Made by a program: the position numbers and the translations under genes
Notes under the pieces: model-generated
Told to the model about the DNA's origin: nothing
Seen by the model: the letters and a program-made list of their open reading frames with translations, nothing else
Database searches by the model: none
Shown: positions 27,015 to 34,118 of the stretch, piece by piece
How positions within the stretch are numbered: position 1 is the first letter of the stretch
How the letters are laid out: each line of letters begins with the position of its first letter
NCBI GenBank assembly: GCA_020636355.1
Contig: JACJYB010000006.1
Coordinates: forward strand, 186,001-250,000
Direction: 5' to 3'
Length of the DNA stretch: 64,000 nt
From: Lewinellaceae bacterium
GTDB taxonomy: Bacteria > Bacteroidota > Bacteroidia > Chitinophagales > Saprospiraceae

Positions 27015-27474
27015 ATGGGCCGATTGGGATCGAGCCCTGGAGGTGGTCAGGTCCTGGAAGGCACAAGGTCAGCGGATTGTCCTGACCAATGGCTGTTATG
27101 ACCTGTTACATTATGGGCACATCTATCTCCTGACTCGGGCTAAAACCTTGGGAGACAAACTGATTCTGGCCGTCAACACACCGGAAAGCATTCGAAAATT
27201 AAAAGGCCCCGGCCGGCCCATCCTGGACCGTCAGTCACGTTTATACATTCTGAGTGCCCTGGAGCCGGTTGATCTGTTGGTGGAGTTCAATCAGGATACG
27301 CCTCTCGAACTGATCCGCTTGTTGCAACCGGATGTCCTCGTAAAAGGTGGTGACTATCAACCGGAAACGATCGTCGGAGCCGAAGTGCTGGCCACCTATG
27401 ACGGTGAAGTCGTAGTCATCCCCTTCCAGGAAGGATTTTCAACCACCGGCATCGCCCAAAAAATGATGGACTGA
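26980..27474 (+). CDS. rfaE2: D-glycero-beta-D-manno-heptose 1-phosphate adenylyltransferase
   Basis: 164 aa from TTG 26980, which overlaps the upstream gene by 35 bp; no ATG is available before the conserved core. The cytidylyltransferase-like motif LTNGCYDLLHYGH (35-47) and the later KLKGPGRPILDRQSRLYIL and VKGGDY elements match the adenylyltransferase half of HldE. It makes ADP-heptose for lipopolysaccharide core synthesis. The kinase half is not encoded in this window, as expected where HldA/HldC-type genes are separate. The stop shares one base with the nif3 start. Confidence 0.9.
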   Translation: MEHSKPNINPPKWADWDRALEVVRSWKAQGQRIVLTNGCYDLLHYGHIYLLTRAKTLGDKLILAVNTPESIRKLKGPGRPILDRQSRLYILSALEPVDLLVEFNQDTPLELIRLLQPDVLVKGGDYQPETIVGAEVLATYDGEVVVIPFQEGFSTTGIAQKMMD

Positions 27475-28265
27475 TGGTCTTACATGAACTTATTCAGCAT
27501 CTTGAATCCATAGCGCCTCCGCAATATCAGGAAGCTTACGACAATTCCGGATTGATCACCGGAGATCCGGATCAGGCTATCACCGGAGTCCTTACTTGCC
27601 TGGATGCCATCGAGTCCGTCGTCGATGAAGCCATCGACCTGGGTTTCAATGTCATTGTCGCCCATCACCCCATACTCTTTAAGGGTATAAAAAAATTGAC
27701 CGGTACCAATTATGTCGAGCGCACTTTGCTGAAGGCCGTCCGGAATCACATCGCCATCTATGCCATTCACACCAATCTGGATCACATGTATCTCCAGGGT
27801 GTGAACTCCAGGATCGCCCAAAAATTAGGCCTGGAAGATACCCGCATCCTGGCTCCCAAAAGCCCTGCAGATCCCATGGTTGGCGCCGGGATGATCGGCC
27901 GGCTGCCAATCGCCCTCGATGAAATCACCTTTTTAGACCAGGTGAAATCCGCGATGAATACACCCTGCATCAGGCATACCAATTTGTTGCAAAAGCCGGT
28001 TCGCACCGTCGCGATTTGCGGTGGGTCCGGAGGGTTTTTATTGGATCAGGCCATCTTCCAGCAAGCCGACTTCCTCATCACCGCCGATTTCAAATACCAT
28101 GAGTTTTTTGACGCCAATGATCAAATCGTCATTGCTGACATCGGACACTTTGAAAGTGAACAATTTACGATCGAATTATTGCAGGAAATTATTACCGAGA
28201 AATTTAGTAATTTTGCGGTCCGTTGTACGAAGCAGATTACGAATCCAGTAAATTACTACATATAA
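27474..28265 (+). CDS. Nif3-like dinuclear metal centre protein
   Basis: 263 aa. The metal-binding histidines and acidic residues are visible in AHHPILFKGIKKL, HTNLDHMYLQGVN, ADFKYHEFFDAN and DIGHFESEQFT. The usual Bacteroidota orthologue has an inserted CutA-like domain (~365 aa); this one is the short YbgI-like form. The family is sometimes called GTP cyclohydrolase type 2-like, but its role is unsettled. The start overlaps the rfaE2 stop (TGATG), and the zinc-ribbon gene follows after 1 bp, the classical order. Confidence 0.92.
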   Translation: MVLHELIQHLESIAPPQYQEAYDNSGLITGDPDQAITGVLTCLDAIESVVDEAIDLGFNVIVAHHPILFKGIKKLTGTNYVERTLLKAVRNHIAIYAIHTNLDHMYLQGVNSRIAQKLGLEDTRILAPKSPADPMVGAGMIGRLPIALDEITFLDQVKSAMNTPCIRHTNLLQKPVRTVAICGGSGGFLLDQAIFQQADFLITADFKYHEFFDANDQIVIADIGHFESEQFTIELLQEIITEKFSNFAVRCTKQITNPVNYYI

Positions 28266-28266
28266 T

Positions 28267-29031
28267 ATGGCAGTTCAAGAGCAATCCATAGCCGACAAAC
28301 TGAAACTTCTCTACCGCTTACAAACCATTGATTCACAAATCGATGAGATCGAAATCTTCAAAGGGGAGTTACCCATTGAAGTTCGGGATCTTGAAGATGA
28401 AATCGCTGGTTTGCAGACCCGCATTAACCGCCTGCAGGAGTCCATCAACGAAATCAAAAAGGAAGCGAATCATCATCGTTCCAACATTAAAGATTCGGAA
28501 GGACTGATCCAGCGGTACGACAAACAACTGGAAACGGTCAAAAACAACCGGGAATACGATGCGCTGACCAAGGAGATTGAAATGCAGAAACTGGAGATCC
28601 AGCTTTCCGAAAAGAAGATTGGCGAAACCCAGAAAAATCTGGTGGCCAAAGAAGAAATGCTGGTTCAGGCACAGGATGTGATCAAACAGAAACAGGCGGC
28701 ATTGGACGAAAAAAAGGTTGAGCTCGAGAAGATCATTGAAAAGACAGAGAAAGAAGAGAAAGAACTCGCCAAATTATCCAATGATGCCAAAGAGCACATT
28801 GAAGACCGCCTGCTCCGTGCCTACCAGAAGATTCGCGTCACTTATCGCAACGGCCTGGCTGTCGTACCGGTTCGCCGGAATGCTTGTGGCGGATGTTTTA
28901 ACGTCATCCCTCCCCAGGTACAACTGGAGATCGGACAGCGTAAGAAAATCATCGCCTGTGAACATTGCGGCCGCGTACTCGTTGACGATGAGATCATCAT
29001 CGAAGTTGACGCAGAAACCCTGGTAAAATAA
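28267..29031 (+). CDS. C4-type zinc ribbon coiled-coil protein
   Basis: 254 aa. Residues ~35-185 are an almost uninterrupted coiled coil rich in E, K, Q and L. The C-terminal ~55 residues hold a four-cysteine zinc ribbon (NACGGCFNV and IACEHCGRVLV). This matches the zf-RING_7 family, predicted to bind nucleic acid, whose gene is nearly always next to nif3. The function is not established; related proteins from other phyla have been linked to ribosome or RNA handling, but nothing here shows this. Confidence 0.9.
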   Translation: MAVQEQSIADKLKLLYRLQTIDSQIDEIEIFKGELPIEVRDLEDEIAGLQTRINRLQESINEIKKEANHHRSNIKDSEGLIQRYDKQLETVKNNREYDALTKEIEMQKLEIQLSEKKIGETQKNLVAKEEMLVQAQDVIKQKQAALDEKKVELEKIIEKTEKEEKELAKLSNDAKEHIEDRLLRAYQKIRVTYRNGLAVVPVRRNACGGCFNVIPPQVQLEIGQRKKIIACEHCGRVLVDDEIIIEVDAETLVK

Positions 29032-29185
29032 TTTCCCCGGACTTTCAGGGACCTTCTTCCACCCTACACGCAAGACCATCCGGCGCATAAGCATGCCTTT
29101 GCGTCTAATCGGCTTTGTCCTGAATTTACTCGGGGTAATCAAATGGCGATGGGTTCTATTGAATGATTTGGTTTACTTTCGCAGG

Positions 29186-30691
29186 ATGCACCACCATTGG
29201 GAATCATACCGCTGGTACCTCTTGCCCCTCTTATTGGGTTTCCTTTTTCCTCCGCCTGCCGGCGCTGCGAACCAGGACTATCGTTTCACCCCGCCGTTGG
29301 AACAAGCTTATCATCTGATCACCATGCTGAGGTTGTCGGAAGGCCAGCAGTTGCTTGAAGAGGTCAAAAAAGATGATCCGGACAACCTCATTACCGACTA
29401 TCTGGAGAATTACATCGACTTCTTTACCCTTTTCATTTCGGAAAATTATCAGGATTACCGGTTGCGGAGCCAGAAGCTGGAGACGCGCATGAACCGGCTT
29501 GGCAAAGGGGATGCATCATCGGCCTATCACCAGTTCATACAGGCTGAAGTACTACTCCAATGGGCCATTGTCCGGTTAAAATTTGAGGAATATTATCCCG
29601 CCTATACCGAAGTGCGCCGTGCTTACCGTCTGCTGGAACGTAACCAGCGACAATTTCCCGGATTCGTTGCCAATCTGAAAAGCCTGGGCATCCTGCATGC
29701 ACTGGTGGGCACCGTACCGGATCGGTTTAAAGGCTTATTCAGCTTTTTCAGTGGAATGCGCGGGACCATTCGTCAGGGCCGTGAAGAGATCGAACAGGTC
29801 CTGGCTTACTCGGAAAAAGAAGAATTTATCTTTCGCGAAGAGACGCTCGTTGAATATGCTTTCCTGCTCCTCCATCTGAAAAATGAAGGAGAAGAAGCAT
29901 GGGACTTACTGGAAACCCGATTGGACGGAGTAATCTCTAATCCCCTGCTGATCTTTGTGAAAGCCTCTATCGCCATGCATACCGGCCGCAACGACGAGGC
30001 CATCACGCTCCTGGAAAAGAAGCCCGCGGATGCTGCCTATTTCCCCTTTTACTACCTGGACTTCATCCTCGGCCTGGCCAAGTTGCGCAGGCTCGATCCG
30101 GATGCCGACCAACCATTACTGAAATTTGTCAATCGCTTTCACGGCCGCCTGTACATCAAAGAAGCTTACCAGAAGTTAAGCTGGTTCGCCCTGCTGAACC
30201 ATCAGAACGCAAAACAGCAACTGTATCGTCAGTCGTGCCTGACAGAAGGCTCGACGCTGCTGGACGAAGATGCCAATGCCTTCCAGGAAGCAAAATCTAC
30301 CGAATGGCCGGAAATAGATCTACTCAGGGCTCAACTGTTATTTGATGGTGGTTATTATTTACGAGCCTTAAAAGCCGTCCGGAACGCGCCGGATCACCCA
30401 ACGGAATTCCGGCTGGAAAAAACCTATCGCAGCGGTCGCATCTACCATGCGATGGGCAATGTGGAAGCGGCCCGGAAAGATTACCTGGAGACCCTGGATT
30501 TAGGATCGTCCTCCGGGAAATATTTTGCCTGTAACGCTGCACTGTTGCTAGGCCAAATCGCCGAACAGGAAGGGAAATGGCAAGAAGCCCGCACCTACTA
30601 CGAACGCTGCCTGACCATGGAACCTGACAGCTACAAGACCGGTCTCCACCAGAAAGCCAAGGCGGGAATAAACCGTCTGGAAGGGAGATGA
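29186..30691 (+). CDS. secreted tetratricopeptide repeat protein of unknown function
   Basis: 501 aa from ATG 29186. The frame extends back to 29093, but the extension lacks a signal sequence, whereas MHHHWESYRWYLLPLLLGFLF ends in PPPAGA, a good signal peptidase site. A near-consensus -7 sequence (TACTTTCG) ends only 7 bases before this ATG. The interior is all-helical, with TPR-like repeats in the last 130 residues (YHAMGNVEAARKDYLETLDL, QEGKWQEARTYYERCLTMEP). It is probably a periplasmic scaffold. It is the last protein gene before the tRNA-Met locus. Confidence 0.7.
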   Translation: MHHHWESYRWYLLPLLLGFLFPPPAGAANQDYRFTPPLEQAYHLITMLRLSEGQQLLEEVKKDDPDNLITDYLENYIDFFTLFISENYQDYRLRSQKLETRMNRLGKGDASSAYHQFIQAEVLLQWAIVRLKFEEYYPAYTEVRRAYRLLERNQRQFPGFVANLKSLGILHALVGTVPDRFKGLFSFFSGMRGTIRQGREEIEQVLAYSEKEEFIFREETLVEYAFLLLHLKNEGEEAWDLLETRLDGVISNPLLIFVKASIAMHTGRNDEAITLLEKKPADAAYFPFYYLDFILGLAKLRRLDPDADQPLLKFVNRFHGRLYIKEAYQKLSWFALLNHQNAKQQLYRQSCLTEGSTLLDEDANAFQEAKSTEWPEIDLLRAQLLFDGGYYLRALKAVRNAPDHPTEFRLEKTYRSGRIYHAMGNVEAARKDYLETLDLGSSSGKYFACNAALLLGQIAEQEGKWQEARTYYERCLTMEPDSYKTGLHQKAKAGINRLEGR

Positions 30692-30733
30692 CAAAATGAA
30701 GGTTGAGGGTTGAATTTTGAAAGCTGAATGGGG

Positions 30734-30762
30734 TTGAAAGTTAGAAATTAGGTTTATATTTG
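30734..30762 (+). promoter_or_regulatory. consensus Bacteroidota promoter of tRNA-Met
   Basis: TTG at 30734-30736, an 18-base spacer and TATATTTG at 30755-30762 match the TTG-N(17-23)-TAnnTTTG housekeeping promoter. The predicted start is about 30768-30770, just ahead of the tRNA 5' end at 30775. Confidence 0.8.
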
Positions 30763-30774
30763 CGATCCAATTTT

Positions 30775-30848
30775 GGCGTGGTAGCTCAGCCGGTTAGAGC
30801 GCAGGATTCATAATCCTGAGGTCGGGAGTTCAAGTCTCCCCCACGCTA
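30775..30848 (+). tRNA. tRNA-Met (anticodon CAT)
   Basis: A 74-base cloverleaf: acceptor GGCGTGG/CCACGCT (first pair G-U), TA, D arm GCTC-AGCCGGTTA-GAGC, anticodon arm CAGGA-TTCATAA-TCCTG, variable AGGTC, T arm GGGAG-TTCAAGT-CTCCC and discriminator A. CCA is not encoded. Its own promoter and terminator flank it. A CAT anticodon could also be tRNA-Ile2 (lysidine-modified); elongator Met is favoured but not proven. Thirteen decayed relatives follow downstream. Confidence 0.92.
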
Positions 30849-30853
30849 CTTGA

Positions 30854-30878
30854 AGCACTCTCCGGGGTGCTTTTTTTG
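30854..30878 (+). terminator. rho-independent terminator of tRNA-Met
   Basis: AGCACTC-TCCG-GGGTGCT followed by seven T residues; a 7-bp stem with one T-G pair. The same terminator is repeated in every unit of the array downstream, with loop variants TCCG, CTCG and TGCG. Confidence 0.85.
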
Positions 30879-32510
30879 TTTTATGCATTGTGCTCAATAA
30901 TGCTGGTTAGTGCGCCCGTACGGGAGGTCGGGAGTTCAAGTCTCCCCCACGCTACTTGAAGCACTCTCCGGGGTGCTTTTTTTGTTTTATGCATTGTGCT
31001 CAATAATGCTGGTTAGTGCGCCGTACGGGAGGTCGGGAGTTCAAGTCTCCCCACGCTACTTGAAGCACTCTCCGGGGTGCTTTTTTGTTTTATGCATTGT
31101 GCTCAATAATGCTGGTTAGTGCGCCCGTACGGGAGGTCGGGAGTTCAAGTCTCCCCACGCTACTTGAAGCACTCTCCGGGTGCTTTTTTGTTTTATGCAT
31201 TGTGCTCAATAATGCTGGTTAGTGCGCCCGTACGGGAGGTCGGGAGTTCAAGTCTCCCCACGCTACTTGAAGCACTCTCCGGGGTGCTTTTTGTTTTATG
31301 CATTGTGCTCAATAATGCCGGTTAGTGCGCCCGTACGGGAGGTCGGGAGTTCAAGTCTCCCCACGCTACTTGAAGCACTCTCCGGGGTGCTTTTTGTTTT
31401 ATGCATTGTGCTCAATAATGCCGGTTAGTGCGCCCGTACGGGAGGTCGGGAGTGCATGGCTCCCCACGCTACTTGAAGCACTCTCCGGGTGCTTTTTTGT
31501 TTTATGCATTGTGCTCAATAATGCCGGTTAGTGCCTACGGAGGTCGGGAGTGCATGGCTCCCCACGCTACTTGAAGCACTCTCCGGGGTGCTTTTTTGTT
31601 TTATGCATTGTGCTCAATAATGCCGGTTAGTGCGCCCGTACGGGAGGTCGGGAGTTCAAGTCTCCCCCACGCTACTTGAAGCACTCCTCGGGGTGCTTTT
31701 TTTGTTTTATGCATTGTGCTCAATAATGCCGGTTAGTGCGCCCGTACGGGAGGTCGGGAGTGCATGGCTCCCCCACGCTACTTGAAGCACTCTGCGGGGT
31801 GCTTTTTGTTTTATGCATTGTGCTCAATAATGCCGGTTAGTGCGCCCGTCCGGGAGGTCGGGAGTGCATGGCTCCCCCACGCTACTTGAAGCACTCTCCG
31901 GGGTGCTTTTTTTGTTTATATTTCTGCTTATGTACTACTTCTATGTCCTATACAGCATAAAAGACCATAAACTCTACAAGGGCTTTTCCGGTGATATTCC
32001 TTCCAGATTATTGAAACATTTCAACGGCGGAGTGAACTCTACCAAATTTCGAAGGCCCCTCGTCCTTATCCATCTTGAATCCTTTGATTCCAAATCAGAG
32101 GCCATAGCCAGAGAAAGTTGGTCTAAATCGCTTGAAGGGGGTATCGCACTAAAACAATTGCTCGTATCCAAAGGCATTTTGGATAGCAATTTCTCTCTAA
32201 ATCTCAATCCCGCCAGTTAGTGCGCCCGTTACGGGAGGTCGGGAGTGCATGGCTCCCCCACGCTACTTGAAGCACTCTGCGGGGTGCTTTTTTTGTTTTA
32301 TGCATTGCGCTCAATAATGCCGGTTAGTGCGCCCGTACGGGAGGTCGGGAGTGCATGGCTCCCCCACGCTACTTGAAGCACTCTGCGGGGTGCTTTTTTT
32401 GTTTTATGCATTGCGCTCAATAATGCCGGTTAGTGCGCCCGTACGGGAGGTCGGGAGTTCAAGTCTCCCCCACGCTACTTGAAGCACTCCTCGGGGTGCT
32501 TTTTTGTTTT
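30879..32510 (+). repeat. tandem array of 13 tRNA-Met-derived units with terminators
   Basis: Thirteen direct repeats of about 99-107 bp, anchored by (C/T)GGTTAGTGCGC (unit 11: CAGTTAGTGCGC) at about 30905, 31011, 31114, 31217, 31320, 31423, 31526, 31625, 31731, 31835, 32215, 32322 and 32428. Each unit aligns with the whole tRNA-Met gene plus terminator: a remnant of the 5' arm (GTGCTCA for GTAGCTCA), the D-loop CCGGTTAG, the anticodon arm replaced by the palindrome CCCGTACGGG, then the intact GGTCGGGAG...CTCCC T arm, acceptor 3' strand and terminator. Six units carry TGCATGG in place of the T-loop TTCAAGT, keeping the stem. A 300-base GIY-YIG gene splits units 10 and 11; another fragment ends the array. 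Confidence 0.9.
31930..32220 (+). CDS. GIY-YIG nuclease family protein inside the tRNA-like array
   Basis: 96 aa from ATG 31930. The N-terminus MYYFYVLYSIKDHKLYKGF is the GIY-YIG beta-hairpin, followed by IPSRLLKHFNGGVNST with the conserved His and Gly, and LESFDSKSEAIARESWSKSLEGG with the catalytic Glu region. It starts 12 or so bases after the terminator T-run of unit 10. Its stop codon TAG is provided by the D-loop sequence (CCAGTTAGTGCGCCC) of unit 11, so ORF and tRNA-like unit are fused end to end. A truncated copy lies at 32523-32702. It may be a mobile endonuclease that uses tRNA sequences as its site (inference). Confidence 0.78.
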   Translation: MYYFYVLYSIKDHKLYKGFSGDIPSRLLKHFNGGVNSTKFRRPLVLIHLESFDSKSEAIARESWSKSLEGGIALKQLLVSKGILDSNFSLNLNPAS

Positions 32511-32522
32511 ATTTTTCTGCTT

Positions 32523-32702
32523 ATGTACTACTTCTATGTCCTATACAGCATAAAAGACCATAAACTCTACAAGGGCTTTTCCGGTGATATTCCTTCCAAA
32601 TTATGGAAACATTTCAACGGCGGCGTCAATGCTACCAGAGAAAATACCCTCGGATCGTTTCACATCCATACAGATTTCTCTTACATTAAACATTGTATGT
32701 AA
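32523..32702 (+). pseudogene. truncated GIY-YIG gene at the end of the array
   Basis: The first 37 codons repeat the 31930 gene nearly base for base (MYYFYVLYSIKDHKLYKGF..., then KHFNGGVN). The sequence then diverges into TRENTLGSFHIHTDFSYIKHCM and stops after 59 codons. The catalytic Glu region is missing. It begins right after the terminator of unit 13, the same position the intact copy has after unit 10, so ORF plus tRNA-like unit appear to have been duplicated as one block and then cut. Confidence 0.75.
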
Positions 32703-32750
32703 TACAACATGTGTTAATTGTAAAATTGTTAACCGGATAACCTCTCAACC

Positions 32751-34088
32751 ATGAAATTCCCCAATGCACTGGCCATCATCGTTGGCTTTGTTTTATTTGC
32801 AGGTATCCTTACGTACGTGATACCCCAGGGTGAATTTGACCGGGTGAAGGATGAAGAATCGGGACGCGAAATGGTGGTGGAAGGGTCCTACCACCAGGTG
32901 GAAGCAGACCGCTTATCTCCTTTCGACATTTTACTGACCATACCCCGCGGGATCGAAGGCAGAGCCGATCTGATCGTACTTATTTTTCTCATCGGCGGTG
33001 CATTTGTCGTCATCGACAAAACGGGAGCCCTCGCCTCCGGCATCGACTACCTGGCCGGTAAAGTGGCCGGAAAAGAGTGGGCCGCCCTCGTCGCCCTCAG
33101 CGGCGTATTTACCTTTGGAGGTGTTGTCGAAGGCATGCAGGAAGAACTGATCGGAATGATACCCGTTATCCTTTTACTGGGCCGGAAATTAAAATACAAC
33201 GCCTTAGCCATGCTCTCCGTCAGTTTCGGTTCCGCCGTAGTCGGTGCTGCATTCAGCCCGATGAACCCATTTTCGGTCGTTATCGCCCAGGAAGTAGCGG
33301 ACCTACCCTTCCTGTCCGGGTTCGGGTACCGTTTTTTAATGCTCATGGTGGCCTTTGCCCTTTGGACCTGGATTTCAATCCGGTACGCCTTCCGCAATAA
33401 AACCGACGGAAGGGAGGCGGATGCGGAGATCTTGCAATCCTCTAAATTATCGGGCCGCCACCTGTTGATCCTGGTTCTTATACCCGCTGCTTTTGCACTG
33501 CTCGTAATTGGCTTTCTTAAACTCGACTGGGGGTTTGAGGAAATGTCAGCAGAATTTTTTGTTGTTGGCATCCTGGCCGGATTGATCGGTGGGCTGGGCA
33601 TCAATGGTACCAGTGAAGCATACATCCAGGGATTTCGGGATATGACCTTTGCCTGTATGGTCGTGGGTGTCGCTAACAGTATCTCTCTGGTACTCAAGGA
33701 TGGCACGGTCATCGACACCATCGTTTACGGGCTTTTTACCCCGTTAAAATACCTGCCGTCTGATCTGTCGGCTATCGGAATGATGGTCGCTCAGTCAGCA
33801 CTTCACTTTCCGGTTCCCAGTTATTCCGGACAAGCAATACTTACCATGCCCATCCTGATCCCTTTGTCGGATCTCCTGCACATATCGCGGCAAGTCTGCA
33901 TCCTGGCCTATCAGTATGGGGCCGTTATGATGGACCTGATCCTTCCCACCAATGGAACCTTAATGGCCATCATTGCCATTGCAGGCATTTCCTATGGTGA
34001 TTGGTTCAAATTCATCTGGCGGAAAATAGCCCTGATCCTCCTCCTCGGGGCAATTGCAATCCTGGTCGCGCAGCATACCGGTTTTTAA
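32751..34088 (+). CDS. YfcC family carboxylate/basic amino acid carrier
   Basis: 445 aa with about eleven membrane helices. The N-terminal block LTYVIPQGEFDR and the central TFGGVVEGMQEELIGMIPVILLLGRKLKYNALAM, with FSPMNPFSVVIAQEVADLP, are typical of the YfcC/DcuC (C4-dicarboxylate anaerobic carrier) superfamily. The C-terminal MVAQSALHFPVPSYSGQAILTMPILIPLSDLL fits too. Relatives move dicarboxylates, ornithine/arginine or are unknown, so the substrate remains open. It lies 48 bp after the GIY-YIG fragment. It is convergent with the cyclase gene. Confidence 0.87.
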   Translation: MKFPNALAIIVGFVLFAGILTYVIPQGEFDRVKDEESGREMVVEGSYHQVEADRLSPFDILLTIPRGIEGRADLIVLIFLIGGAFVVIDKTGALASGIDYLAGKVAGKEWAALVALSGVFTFGGVVEGMQEELIGMIPVILLLGRKLKYNALAMLSVSFGSAVVGAAFSPMNPFSVVIAQEVADLPFLSGFGYRFLMLMVAFALWTWISIRYAFRNKTDGREADAEILQSSKLSGRHLLILVLIPAAFALLVIGFLKLDWGFEEMSAEFFVVGILAGLIGGLGINGTSEAYIQGFRDMTFACMVVGVANSISLVLKDGTVIDTIVYGLFTPLKYLPSDLSAIGMMVAQSALHFPVPSYSGQAILTMPILIPLSDLLHISRQVCILAYQYGAVMMDLILPTNGTLMAIIAIAGISYGDWFKFIWRKIALILLLGAIAILVAQHTGF

Positions 34089-34118
34089 AATCGATGATTT
34101 AGGCAATCCGATTCAGCA

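Noticed and set aside
30910..31531. Overlapping 60-70 aa open frames in the repeat array (MRPYGRSGVQVSP-type)
   Set aside because: They arise because the ~103-bp tRNA-like unit has no stop in one frame; the same string is repeated and shifts frame with homopolymer changes. The DNA is explained by tRNA homology and terminators.
30879..32510. CRISPR array
   Set aside because: The whole unit is repeated with no unique spacers, the unit is ~103 bp and homologous to tRNA-Met, and no cas genes are present.
30879..32510. Integron with attC sites and gene cassettes
   Set aside because: Spacing and an ORF between repeats suggested it, but GTTAGTG does not fit the GTTRRRY core, there is no integrase and the repeats are tRNA-derived.
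33047..33721. 224-aa minus-strand open frame opposite the YfcC carrier
   Set aside because: Antisense shadow with basic, proline- and serine-rich composition, unlike real neighbours.
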